Below, one piece after another: positions 1 through 8,202 of a DNA stretch of 37,578 bases (the first letter of the stretch is position 1; every line of letters starts with the position of its first letter). Both the position numbers and the translations under genes were made by a program. The notes beneath the pieces were generated by a model. It had not been told where the DNA came from. It saw only the letters and a program-made list of their open reading frames with translations, and ran no database searches. The stretch covers positions 1 to 37,578 of the forward strand of contig CANOUR010000015.1 in the NCBI GenBank assembly GCA_947570265.1. The letters run 5' to 3'. The DNA comes from an uncultured Bacteroidales bacterium. Its GTDB lineage: Bacteria; Bacteroidota; Bacteroidia; Bacteroidales; Muribaculaceae.

Positions 1-32
1 GAATAGGGAAACCAAAACCGACCACTTCCATA

Positions 33-350
33 ATGATATATAAAGGATGAATGACCCCACCACAACCTATATCCACATTCTGCATCTATAAATATGGATA
101 TTGCAGTGGTATTAAATGGATTAAGGCTCTTTATCTGAATGGGAACTGATTACAGACAACACCAACCACTATTAGATATATATAAAAGGAGAAGTCCAAA
201 TACTCCCTTATATTCACATTCTGCATCTATAAATATTGATATTGTAGTGGTATTAAATGGATTATGGCTATTTATATGAAAGGAAACTGATTACAAACGC
301 CACCTCATCCCACATTAGTATATATACAAATAGAGGAAGTCCAATCCCCA
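33..350. repeat. ~141-bp direct repeat, about 2.3 copies
   Basis: Two near-identical segments lie about 141 bases apart: the CACATTCTGCATCTATAAAT block begins at 74 and again at 215, and both copies continue through a shared TATTAAATGGATTA block and an ACTGATTACA block. A third, partial copy of the unit start (a TATATA-rich run followed by AGTCCAA) lies near 316-345. The copies differ by scattered substitutions, so this is an old duplication rather than an assembly artefact. No gene is visible inside it. The remaining bases to 554 are A/C-rich and I see nothing else there. Confidence 0.75.
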
Positions 351-554
351 TCAACACACTTTCCGACAAAATAAAACCAACTAACAGACACTAAACCAAT
401 TCAATAACCGTCCTATAATCCCCAAATACTGCATAAGACCCGTTGGAAACTCCTCTATAACCTCATTTCAACACCTACATCCATTTCAAAACCCCACAAA
501 CTGAAAAACGCCCAAAATCATCCAAAATCACACTCCTAACTCTCACATAACCAC

Positions 555-1532
555 TTACATACAATCCCAAAATCGTTTAACTTCATAATTCCGATATTCA
601 TATTTATAACAATCGGCAAGTTTCAGGGTCGCTGTGATTTCGCCCACATCAGCTCCTTTCTTATACCATTTTCGGGCTTGCGCGTCATCCTGTTCTATGC
701 CATTGCCATAGCGATAGGCATCGCCTATTCGCGCAAACGCCTCATGGCAGTTCAGTCCGGCGGCTTTCTTAAAGCAGGAGAGAGCTTTCTCACCTTTGCC
801 CAAGTCGTTGTATGCGCATCCCATTTTGTAATATGCCTCTGCCTTAAAGAAGTCGTCACAGTCGCTGACGGTTATATCCCTGTATAGCCGTATGGCTTGC
901 GCCAGACTCCGCTCGTCATCTTCATCCGTGAAGCAATCCAAAAGCGCCTCCGGCACGCCCTCGGCATACAGAATTATGTCGGCAAGATGCATCTTATCCG
1001 CAATGTTGCCCTTAGTTGCCTTTGACGTCATTATCTCAATCCAGCGGTGATACCACTTGAGGGCGATTTCAATGCTTTCATTCGGATTAATGTCTTCATG
1101 ACAGTCGTCAATATAAAGATTCATCAATGACTTGGCCGCATCACCCGAATCCTTGTCGGCTTTCGATGCCAATATGTCAAACCATCGTCTGTGCCATTCC
1201 AGAATCAACTCCTTTCGTCGCTCTGCATCTATACCGTCGGGGCAATCGTTGCGATATATCTCCATGGCGAGCATGGCGGCTTCGGCATTGCTGTTGTCGG
1301 CTGCCTTTTCAAACCAATAGATAGCTTTCCGATTGTCGCACCCGCTATGATATCCCCACGAATAATATCGTCCGAGAAGCATTTGAGCCTTGACATCGCC
1401 ATGTTCGGCGGCCGGAGTTATCGCCTCGACCGCTTGTCTGGCTGATACGGCATCCCCCTCTCCGGCATGGCATTTAATGAATTGACTGATGATTCTGAAA
1501 TACTCAGACATGCCGTTGTTTTTTGCGCACAT
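555..1532 (-). CDS. Sel1-like repeat (TPR-type) protein
   Basis: This 325-residue protein is built from helical Sel1/TPR-like repeats. Clear repeat units sit near residues 45-90 (AQMLLGRYYSWG, then a KAIYWFEKAA helix) and near 235-310 (AYYKMGCAYNDLG, KALSCFKKAAG, AFARIGDAYRYGNGI, ARKWYKKGADVG). The middle is more divergent but still alpha-helical. There is no signal peptide or membrane segment, so it is probably cytoplasmic. Sel1 repeats act as protein-binding scaffolds; the partner cannot be read from the sequence. A second Met at residue 8 (base 1511) follows an A-rich stretch and is an equally good start. It lies 46 bases upstream of the GNAT gene's stop, on the same strand, and downstream of it in transcription. 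Confidence 0.85.
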   Translation of the reverse strand: MCAKNNGMSEYFRIISQFIKCHAGEGDAVSARQAVEAITPAAEHGDVKAQMLLGRYYSWGYHSGCDNRKAIYWFEKAADNSNAEAAMLAMEIYRNDCPDGIDAERRKELILEWHRRWFDILASKADKDSGDAAKSLMNLYIDDCHEDINPNESIEIALKWYHRWIEIMTSKATKGNIADKMHLADIILYAEGVPEALLDCFTDEDDERSLAQAIRLYRDITVSDCDDFFKAEAYYKMGCAYNDLGKGEKALSCFKKAAGLNCHEAFARIGDAYRYGNGIEQDDAQARKWYKKGADVGEITATLKLADCYKYEYRNYEVKRFWDCM

Positions 1533-1578
1533 ATTTGGCAGACTCTACGTCTGTGGTTTTATCGTTTGTAATTGCGTT

Positions 1579-2073
1579 TTATCTCATCAATGTATTGCCC
1601 CCGATGCCTGAATTCTCATCGGGAAGTTGCAGATGATAGATTCTTGTTTTCTCGCCCCAAGGATGAAAACAGTGGCCGATAAAACTAAAACCGAATCGCT
1701 CGTAATATCCTATATGGTCAGTGCATAGATACAAGTTTTTGAAACCGAGCCGCCCTGCATCTCCCGCTGTATGTTCAATAAGCATTCTACCGCAGCCGTT
1801 GCCGCGCCGATCCTCTTCGACATACAGTGCGGCAAGCCATGGGTATAGGTCCATGCGGGAATTGAAATCATTTGTCACCAATCCGGCACAACCGATTATT
1901 CTGTCGCCATCGACCAACAGATACCATTGCGGAAGCGGATTGGCCGCATCTATACAATGGCGCAGACAATCGTCATATACTGCCATGGAATCCTCCGTAG
2001 CCCACTTATCTTGAAAATAAGTGATTGCCCGTTCCTGGTATTCCGGATTATTTCGCAGTGATACTATTTCCAT
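1579..2073 (-). CDS. GNAT-family N-acetyltransferase
   Basis: A 164-residue protein with the GNAT acetyl-CoA site: the strand [20 protein letters not shown] near residues 85-105 contains the R-x-x-G-x-G pyrophosphate loop, followed by a second half with [11 protein letters not shown] and [11 protein letters not shown], the usual beta5/beta7 elements. The family moves acetyl from acetyl-CoA to an amine; the acceptor is unknown. I chose the Met at base 2073 rather than the longer frame from 2169, because the extra 32 residues overlap the upstream lipoprotein gene and carry no GNAT sequence. The stop of that upstream gene ends one base before this start, so the two are probably cotranscribed and translationally coupled. 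Confidence 0.9.
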   Translation of the reverse strand: MEIVSLRNNPEYQERAITYFQDKWATEDSMAVYDDCLRHCIDAANPLPQWYLLVDGDRIIGCAGLVTNDFNSRMDLYPWLAALYVEEDRRGNGCGRMLIEHTAGDAGRLGFKNLYLCTDHIGYYERFGFSFIGHCFHPWGEKTRIYHLQLPDENSGIGGNTLMR

Positions 2074-2074
2074 A

Positions 2075-2542
2075 TCAGTTGCCGGGATGCTCCTCACTCT
2101 GCTTAAGGAATATGGCAGAGCCGGTATGTGGGGCAGTGAATGCAAGCGTGTCGCCGTGGCACACTGCATAAGCCGTGCTGTCGTTGAGCAGACTAAGCAT
2201 GTTCTGCTCCACGGTCATATTTTCGCAAGCCATCTGGGTGACGAGCATGTTTCTGAAGCGGATGGTGTCGTTGGCGATTCCAAACTCGCCGTTGATCATG
2301 TTGCAGTCCGTGGAAATGCTGAATGTGCTGTCTGTCCCGTTGAATGACAGCTTGTAATCTGCCTTGCCGTCAAACTTCGTTGACTCGCCGCCTATTCGAT
2401 ACGATTCAAGATACCATCCGCTCTGCAAGTCTGCGGTGTCAACCACGATATCCTCCCCACCGTCTGCCGGTTTATTGGCGGTGCTGCAGGCTCCGAGGGC
2501 AACCGACGCCATGGCCATCACATACAATCCGATTTTTTTCAT
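2075..2542 (-). CDS. META-domain lipoprotein (HslJ-like)
   Basis: A 155-residue exported lipoprotein. The N-terminus is a lysine pair, a hydrophobic stretch and the lipobox LGAC, with the lipid-bearing Cys at residue 19. A single META-like domain follows, with the family's pattern of a WYLESY strand, a [22 protein letters not shown] core and a final TLAFTAPH strand. META domains occur in HslJ and other envelope-stress proteins; their exact role is not settled. A longer start at base 2554 (four extra residues, MYDY) is possible, but MKKIG gives the cleaner signal peptide. It shares a transcript with the GNAT gene. A promoter-like TAACTTTG lies about 140 bases upstream. Confidence 0.85.
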   Translation of the reverse strand: MKKIGLYVMAMASVALGACSTANKPADGGEDIVVDTADLQSGWYLESYRIGGESTKFDGKADYKLSFNGTDSTFSISTDCNMINGEFGIANDTIRFRNMLVTQMACENMTVEQNMLSLLNDSTAYAVCHGDTLAFTAPHTGSAIFLKQSEEHPGN

Positions 2543-2681
2543 ATAGTCGTACATTATCTTTTAGTGTTCTTAAAATTAAAATATGTCACCCGGCCTCTCA
2601 TCGTATCCCCGGAGTTCGCCGTCAGTCGCCGCAGCTATAGACACAGCAAACCTCTGCAGATACGGCCATCGGCCTCAACTA

Positions 2682-2689
2682 CAAAGTTA
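2682..2689 (-). promoter_or_regulatory. Bacteroidetes -7 box for the META/GNAT genes
   Basis: On the minus strand this reads TAACTTTG, which fits the TAnnTTTG box of the Bacteroidetes primary sigma factor. No convincing -33 TTG is seen. The rest of 2543-2890 holds no gene I can support. Confidence 0.45.
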
Positions 2690-2892
2690 CAAAATTTTTC
2701 GAGCTTTCACGGATGCTCGGACACCGACCTCTTGGAAATGTGGTTTTAGTATGTTCAATGCCTATTGAATTTGTATTAAGCAGATGGTATTGCATAAATA
2801 CATTGGTATGAACCGTGATAATTCTATAGCCTCCATTCAAGAGGCAAATAAAACAATTCATCTGCGAGCATTCTCGCTTTGTCAGAATTATC

Positions 2893-2923
2893 TTGACGTA
2901 GGGTTGGGCAGATGGTAAATTTG
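2893..2923 (+). promoter_or_regulatory. Promoter of the barrel/LytTR locus; decides the start
   Basis: TTGA at 2893-2896, a 19-base spacer, and TAAATTTG at 2916-2923 match the Bacteroidetes primary promoter closely. The box ends 12 bases before the ATG at 2936. An earlier in-frame ATG at 2912 lies inside the promoter and could not be on the message, so 2936 is the likely start. Confidence 0.7.
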
Positions 2924-2935
2924 CGTAAAAAACAG

Positions 2936-3844
2936 ATGAGACAGTCTGTTTTATTAATTCTGATGTTTCAAGCGCTGTTGATGTCGGCACAAGGCTACAT
3001 CTCAATCGACAACTTCTCTACGAGCAGGTTGCGAAATAAAACCGGGGACAACTTCGGTTCCGGAAGTATGTGGATTATTTCCGGGGGGTATAATATACCT
3101 ATCTATACTAAAATAAACGACCGGAAACAAGTGAAATCGTTTTCTGCAAGTGCTTATGCCACGTATGCAGATTTGTCAAACGATGGTGAAGCATCGCAGA
3201 TGAACCCGGGAAAAATCATTAACTCAGGTCTGAACCTCACTTACATTCAACCGATCTCCAAGAAATGGAGTGTCTTATTGACAGGGGGTGCAGGTGTTTA
3301 TGCTCCGGCCGATGAAATCAATCTAAAGTCTGTATTAGGGAATGGTGGCGCGATTTTCATTTGCCGGCTGAATGATAATCTAAGCCTTGGTATCGGCGGA
3401 GGTGTCACTAATTCCTACGGCACACCGATAGCCATGCCTATGATGTATCTCAGCTGGCTGCGCAACGGAAAATTTATGTTTAACATAGATATGTCTAACA
3501 CCATAAAAATTTCTGCCTCAACTATTCTTTGGAATAAACTCAAACTTGAGTTAGCTCCTATGGAGATAGATGGTCTGTTGGCTGTCAGGTCGGTCGGAAA
3601 TAAGGATCAAATATATTCAATGGTAATGTTCCAGTCCTATTTTTCACCGTCATTACGGTTCAGCGACGAATTCAGCATATTCGCGAAGGTTGGAGGAAAC
3701 TGGATACGTGGTATAAGCGCAAGGGAGCGGAGTCTGAAGTCGTTCTTTGACAGTTTCAAGAGCGACGGTAATGAAGATCCTTATTTTGATGTTTCACTAA
3801 GATTGTCGGTAGGTGTTAGATTCAGTTTCTATAATAATCAGTAA
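2936..3844 (+). CDS. Outer-membrane beta-barrel protein, DUF6268-like
   Basis: A 302-residue exported protein. Residues 1-20 form a signal peptide (MRQSVLLILMFQALLMSAQG). The rest alternates hydrophobic and polar residues in short strands rich in Gly, Ser and Tyr and ends in a barrel strand close to the C-terminus (DVSLRLSVGVRFSFYNNQ), as expected of an outer-membrane barrel. I think it belongs to DUF6268, whose function is unknown, but this is a recognition from pattern only. It is followed 33 bases later by a LytTR regulator and its kinase on the same strand, an arrangement suggesting that the three genes form one sensory unit. Confidence 0.75.
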   Translation: MRQSVLLILMFQALLMSAQGYISIDNFSTSRLRNKTGDNFGSGSMWIISGGYNIPIYTKINDRKQVKSFSASAYATYADLSNDGEASQMNPGKIINSGLNLTYIQPISKKWSVLLTGGAGVYAPADEINLKSVLGNGGAIFICRLNDNLSLGIGGGVTNSYGTPIAMPMMYLSWLRNGKFMFNIDMSNTIKISASTILWNKLKLELAPMEIDGLLAVRSVGNKDQIYSMVMFQSYFSPSLRFSDEFSIFAKVGGNWIRGISARERSLKSFFDSFKSDGNEDPYFDVSLRLSVGVRFSFYNNQ

Positions 3845-3877
3845 ATTTGAATAGTCAAACCAATACCACAACCCGTA

Positions 3878-4633
3878 ATGATAAAATACTTGATAATAGA
3901 GGATGAGCCGCTTGCCTTTGAGGAACTAAAAAGGATGGTTGACAAATTGCGCCCGGAATTTCAGATGTCGGGATGGTCGCAGAGTGTGATTCAAAGTGTC
4001 TCCTTGCTGAAATCCCAGTCATTCGATTTAATATTTGCTGACGTATCATTGGCAGACGGTTTGTGCTTTGATGTTTTCAACAAAATACCCGTGGATATAC
4101 CTGTAATATTCACCACAGCCTACGATGAATATGCCATAAAGGCTTTCAAAGTCAACGGAATTGACTATCTTCTTAAGCCAATTGAGCAGGACGAATTGGA
4201 GCAGGCTATACTCCGATTTGAGCGGAATAATGTTAAATCAGCTTCAGCTGAAGTTCTTTCAGCAATGGAAGCTCAATGCGGCAATTGTCCAAGAATTCGT
4301 TTCATGGTCAAAACGGGCGACTCTTTTTTTTACGTCGAAGCCTACAATATTGCTTTCTTCTACAGCGAGGATAAATACACCTATCTCCATCTTTTTTCAG
4401 GTAAAAGATTTGTCATGGATTATTCTCTTGACACCATAGAAGGAATGCTTGATAGAAAACTATTCTATCGCACCTCGCGTGGCTGCATTGTAAATATCCG
4501 TGCCATTGAGAAGTGCAACCGATATTTTGGCGGAAGGTTAAAACTGCATTGCACACCACAGTTGCCCGCAGAAAATCTTGTAAGCCGAGGCAGAGTTAAG
4601 ACATTTTTGGAGTGGATCGATGGTATAGTGTAA
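3878..4633 (+). CDS. LytTR-family response regulator
   Basis: A 251-residue two-domain regulator. Residues 1-120 are a receiver domain: acidic pair at E8-D9, phospho-acceptor Asp at residue 55 (IFADVSLAD), the TTAYDEYA switch segment and the KP of DYLLKPIEQ. Residues about 145-250 are a LytTR DNA-binding domain, with the KTGDSFFYVEAYNIAFFYSEDKY start and the FYRTSRGCIVNIRAIEK core. It should be phosphorylated by the kinase encoded four bases downstream and bind DNA as a dimer to control transcription. The barrel gene upstream is the obvious candidate target, by context only. Confidence 0.93.
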   Translation: MIKYLIIEDEPLAFEELKRMVDKLRPEFQMSGWSQSVIQSVSLLKSQSFDLIFADVSLADGLCFDVFNKIPVDIPVIFTTAYDEYAIKAFKVNGIDYLLKPIEQDELEQAILRFERNNVKSASAEVLSAMEAQCGNCPRIRFMVKTGDSFFYVEAYNIAFFYSEDKYTYLHLFSGKRFVMDYSLDTIEGMLDRKLFYRTSRGCIVNIRAIEKCNRYFGGRLKLHCTPQLPAENLVSRGRVKTFLEWIDGIV

Positions 4634-4637
4634 GAAA

Positions 4638-5603
4638 ATGAATATACAAACAAGATACGTATTCCTATTTATTTTTGTGATTTCCATATCATTCATACCG
4701 TTTATGGGAATATATAGCATCATGATTGGCAGGCCCGAGAATCTCTGGTGGACCATACTTGTCAATATCCCCGCATGTCTGTTGTTAGGTGTTTGTGATT
4801 TTCTTTTAGTCAAAAAAACGCAGCATAAGGTAAGAAGCAATGTTATTCGGCTAATCACCGACATAATGGTTACAACTGTAACGACCATAGTCATTATATG
4901 TGGTCTGAATCTCTTGCTGATGGATGCGGCTGATGCTACTCCACACGTTCTTTTAAAATCCGCAGTGCCGGCTATACCATGGAACTGGATAGTAACTCTG
5001 CTTATCGAACTTTTTTTCTACAATGAGCAACAGCAGAAAATAGAGCGGGAAAAATCACATTATCAGTTTATGGCACTTCGCAATCAGATAAATCCGCACT
5101 TCCTTTTCAATTGTCTCAACGTACTTTCCTCTCTTGCGTATTCAGATGCCGAAAAAGCCAATAATTTTGCCAAAAGACTCGCATCTGTATATCGCTATAT
5201 TTTGTCCACCAATGAAAGTCAGATTGTTGATATTGACGATGAAATTGCTTGTGTCAACAAGTATATTTACCTTGAACAGGTTAGATTTGGCGACTTTCTT
5301 TCGGTAAAAATAAATGATATGCGGGCCACTCATAAAGGACATATAATACCGGTAAGTGTACAGCAACTTGTGGAGAACGCAATCAAGCACAATATCTGCT
5401 CAAAAGAGTTTCCATTGAAAATAGAGATATTGATCACCGATACTGATATTAAAGTAGTCAACAATGTGCAATTACGCAAAGCGTCATGCGGTACGGGCGT
5501 TGGCCTCGACAATATAAGACGACAATATGCTCTGCATAATAAAAAAATTACGGTAAGTGTGTCCGATACCTCATTCACAGTTTCTCTGCCTATAATCCAT
5601 TAA
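4638..5603 (+). CDS. LytS-type sensor histidine kinase
   Basis: A 321-residue membrane kinase. Four hydrophobic segments cover residues about 7-30, 38-58, 68-96 and 108-127. A short coiled linker leads into the His_kinase domain (PF06580 type) with NQINPHFLFNCLN, phospho-acceptor His at residue 154. A HATPase domain follows, with the N-box LVENAIKHNI and the glycine box GTGVGLDNIRRQY. It lacks any periplasmic sensor domain, so the signal is probably sensed within or near the membrane. Its start lies four bases after the regulator's stop, indicating a coupled two-component pair. Confidence 0.93.
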   Translation: MNIQTRYVFLFIFVISISFIPFMGIYSIMIGRPENLWWTILVNIPACLLLGVCDFLLVKKTQHKVRSNVIRLITDIMVTTVTTIVIICGLNLLLMDAADATPHVLLKSAVPAIPWNWIVTLLIELFFYNEQQQKIEREKSHYQFMALRNQINPHFLFNCLNVLSSLAYSDAEKANNFAKRLASVYRYILSTNESQIVDIDDEIACVNKYIYLEQVRFGDFLSVKINDMRATHKGHIIPVSVQQLVENAIKHNICSKEFPLKIEILITDTDIKVVNNVQLRKASCGTGVGLDNIRRQYALHNKKITVSVSDTSFTVSLPIIH

Positions 5604-5808
5604 GATATATCTATCGCACTCTTGGGCTGTAGTATCGGGGGTGATGCGATTGATTTTTTTATGGGATTGGAGCAAGATTTGGCAAAGAGAGTCATTACCG
5701 TGGTGCCCCGGCTGGTTTTCGGTTGAGGTCACCACATTTGGCTCGGTCGAGCCTCGTCGAGCTGAAGGTTTTATCGCGTGATTATAATTAAACTCTGTTA
5801 AAGTTTGA

Positions 5809-6286
5809 GATTGCAAGTCCGTTGCACCCCCTGTTTTCAGGGTACATAATAAGGAGTACAAGATAGACTCTAACTTCTCTTTCCAACTACAGGTCGATGT
5901 GCAGGATTGGCGCAATGCCATATCTTCCGAAGAAAACTGTATGCGCCACCGGGAAAAGAATTTCAAACTACATGGCACTCTCGCAAAAATAGAAATGACG
6001 GAACGGAAAAAACAAAATTGAACACAACGACAAGGGCGAAGTGGTGGTGCCAAGCTATAACAGCTTCACTATCCATACCCCCCAACGTAGCGGTGCTAAC
6101 AACATGTACCTCTCCCGCAAATTCACCATCGTCCAGATGATGCACGTTAACGGTCCCAAAACCCAAAAGACCTTCATGAACTACATCTCATCGGCTTGCC
6201 ACTTGCCCAGCAAGAGACTCTCCTCCGACGAAATCGCCGACGAGATAGACGCCATCGCAAATCCGGCACAAAACGATGTGTTCTGA
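5809..6286 (+). pseudogene. Possible broken small gene, two overlapping frames
   Basis: No intact gene can be supported in 5604-6292. One open frame (5809-6021, first ATG at 5941) ends in TERKKQN. A second frame, open from 5999 to the stop at 6286, encodes VVVPSYNSFTIHTP, then a basic segment and an acidic tail with SSDEIADEIDAIAN. The two frames overlap by about 20 bases in a +1 relation, as if one base had been gained or lost in a gene of about 150 residues. The longest track through the second frame starts at a GTG at 6041. I do not recognise the family. It may be the remnant of a small accessory gene beside the downstream defence-like module. Confidence 0.3.
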
Positions 6287-6292
6287 TATTGC

Positions 6293-7819
6293 CTATGGAT
6301 GATTATCGATGTAAGTTCTCATCAAATCAACTGATTGGCGCAATTCTGATTCGGTATAATGAGCGTTGCTGGTATTCTCCGGATGATGAATTTGATGACG
6401 AATGTAATCAGTAAGGCATATTTGCTGCACAACAACAGTCCCATTTCTCAATTTGTTATATGGCCTTAATGGTTTTCCATTCCTATAGTCGGCTAACCAA
6501 TTCTCGTGTTCGATATATCCATATAATTCATTATGATATTCTTCCGAAACTTCTTCGAAAGCAAGTAAATTAATTTCATTTAATGATGGATACGGCAACT
6601 GGTTTGGTGTTACTTTCCGCACACATTTATGTCCCCTCTCATCAAAACAAACAAGTCGTAAGTCATCAAAATTAAGGTGTTTTACAATGTGGGCACTATG
6701 TGTTGTAATCAACACTTGTATATATGGCTTACTCGATAATGACTTTAATGCTTCCACAAGCATCAATTGATGAGCTAAATGCTGAGATGTCTCAGGTTCC
6801 TCAATCGCATATATGACATTTACATTATCATGTGCGTTTCTTTGCCTCTCTGCCTCTGCTCTGAAAAAATTTAACAATATAAGCCTTTTTACACCACTCC
6901 CGTGTTTGTTGATTGGAATATTATCATCAGAAGTTATTGAGACAGCTTTAAAGACATCCGCCCATTTTAAATCTTTAGTATGTGGTATTTGCGGTGAAAG
7001 TGCAGAGGCTATTTCCGCATTCATTTCTCGCAATTTATCCAAAGTACTATTAGTTACACTTTGAAGTTGACGAGTAACGGTTTCGGCAACAGCATTCAAA
7101 TGTTCCTGGATTGTTCCATCTGAAAGAATTAACTTGACGGCCTCTCGAAGAGGATCCTGCGCTTCCTTATCTTTATCATTGTTGCTTCTGTCTGATTGAA
7201 ATAAACAGAAAATAGGCATAAAATTGCAAATTTTCGGCCATAAATCCTTCAATCCATCGATAGATACCTCAATTTCTCGCTGAGATAAATTCAAAGAATC
7301 CGAATAATAATTCCAAATAGCCTTACGCATAACAGCATTTTTGGTTTTGTCGCATTCAAGATCCAATCGCTCGACAATAGACTTTAAATCCTTTAATTTT
7401 TTGCTAAGTAAATCGCAACACTCTACTGCTGAAGGATGATTTGCCAAAATATAAACTTTAGCTTTTCCTCCATCTGGATATTTTTTTATAACACAAAAAG
7501 TACCTGCGGTAGTTGTAAGATATTCATCAGTGAGCGTTGTCTTATATGCCTCGTCTAATATAACCTCTGACGGCAAATCTTCGAATTCAACACCTATCAC
7601 AATATCTTTTTGCCCATTAGCATGATTACGTTTATTGACATCATGCTTATCTATAGACACCACACCTTTGCTGTCATTAAAGAATATATCAAGAGCTTCT
7701 AAAATTGTTGATTTACCAATATCATTTTTGCCAACTATGGCGACAAAATCAGAAATTGGGATTATAGTTTCAGAATCATAGCCCCTGAAATTATTAAGGA
7801 TGATTGATTTGATTCTCAT
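6293..7819 (-). CDS. OLD/RecF-like AAA ATPase
   Basis: A 508-residue ABC-type ATPase of the OLD/RecF/SMC class. It opens with MRIKSIILNNFRGYDS, typical of these proteins. Walker A is GKNDIGKST at residues 30-38, the signature-like motif is GSGVKRL at 307-313, and Walker B is VIYAIEEPE with the Glu pair at 340-341. A THSAHIVKH switch histidine follows near residue 375. Unlike classic OLD nucleases there is no room for a complete C-terminal TOPRIM domain; about 120 residues of unrecognised sequence remain. Its start overlaps the stop of the upstream AlbA_2 gene as ATGA, so translation is coupled. The gene is more AT-rich than its neighbours, consistent with transfer. I infer a defence or DNA-processing role. 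Confidence 0.85.
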   Translation of the reverse strand: MRIKSIILNNFRGYDSETIIPISDFVAIVGKNDIGKSTILEALDIFFNDSKGVVSIDKHDVNKRNHANGQKDIVIGVEFEDLPSEVILDEAYKTTLTDEYLTTTAGTFCVIKKYPDGGKAKVYILANHPSAVECCDLLSKKLKDLKSIVERLDLECDKTKNAVMRKAIWNYYSDSLNLSQREIEVSIDGLKDLWPKICNFMPIFCLFQSDRSNNDKDKEAQDPLREAVKLILSDGTIQEHLNAVAETVTRQLQSVTNSTLDKLREMNAEIASALSPQIPHTKDLKWADVFKAVSITSDDNIPINKHGSGVKRLILLNFFRAEAERQRNAHDNVNVIYAIEEPETSQHLAHQLMLVEALKSLSSKPYIQVLITTHSAHIVKHLNFDDLRLVCFDERGHKCVRKVTPNQLPYPSLNEINLLAFEEVSEEYHNELYGYIEHENWLADYRNGKPLRPYNKLRNGTVVVQQICLTDYIRHQIHHPENTSNAHYTESELRQSVDLMRTYIDNHP

Positions 7820-8202
7820 ATTTTTGTATTATTACAAGGGTGGGATATATATTTCTGAAAACGACTGGTGGGTTTGTCGGGAATTGTCATCTGTATGTGG
7901 GTGCCGAGGAGCGGATTTAGGTACCGCTCTCTGAACTTGCGCTTGTCTTGAAAACCGCAAAATACTGTGATTTCTGCCAATGAACGCGGCTCTTTACAGA
8001 ACTCTATGATTTTTTCTTCAATGGTTTTGTCATCTTGACTTGTGCCCTGACTTGTGCCCTGACTTGTGCCCTGACTTGTGCCCTTCGACAAGTCGGCTTC
8101 ATTGGTCGCTTGAACAGTTACGCGGAATGCTGTGATTGTATTCACATCAAAGACAGCGGGAGTGTTGCCGTTTTCTTTGAGCATTTCTTGAACACGGGTC
8201 AC
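7816..8202 (-). CDS. C-terminal part of AlbA_2/HATPase protein (frameshifted)
   Basis: This frame continues the protein encoded by 8199-9287. It begins at a GTG with TRVQEMLKENG, which is the usual continuation of the family's KYVNQFNRGV segment. One base is missing near 8216-8217, so the two parts lie in different frames. The section carries four tandem GTSQ repeats (12-bp units at 8041-8084 and just beside) followed by a C-terminal winged-helix-like region with LAEITVFCGFQDKRKFRERYLNPLL. On its own it is unlikely to be functional. Its TGA stop overlaps the ATG of the ATPase gene downstream. Confidence 0.8.
   Translation of the reverse strand: MTRVQEMLKENGNTPAVFDVNTITAFRVTVQATNEADLSKGTSQGTSQGTSQGTSQDDKTIEEKIIEFCKEPRSLAEITVFCGFQDKRKFRERYLNPLLGTHIQMTIPDKPTSRFQKYISHPCNNTKI
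8038..8085 (-). repeat. 12-bp tandem repeat encoding GTSQ x4
   Basis: The unit TGTGCCCTGACT (plus strand) occurs perfectly at 8041-8052, 8053-8064 and 8065-8076, with partial copies on both sides. It encodes GTSQ four times on the minus strand. The unit length is a multiple of three, so copy-number change would not shift the frame. It forms a flexible linker between the HATPase-like and winged-helix parts. Confidence 0.9.

Noticed and set aside
33-350. Spaced repeats as a possible CRISPR array
   Set aside because: Unit and spacing are about 141 bp, the whole unit is repeated, and no cas gene is near.
2679-3005. 108-codon open frame on the minus strand
   Set aside because: Overlaps the promoter and the start of the barrel gene; no signal peptide or domain.
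5571-6053. 160-codon open frame on the minus strand
   Set aside because: Covers the gap and overlaps the kinase gene end; no family-like pattern. The plus-strand frames there look more protein-like.
8035-8090. Short tandem repeats as a possible CRISPR
   Set aside because: Units are 12 bp with no spacers and are in frame within a coding region.
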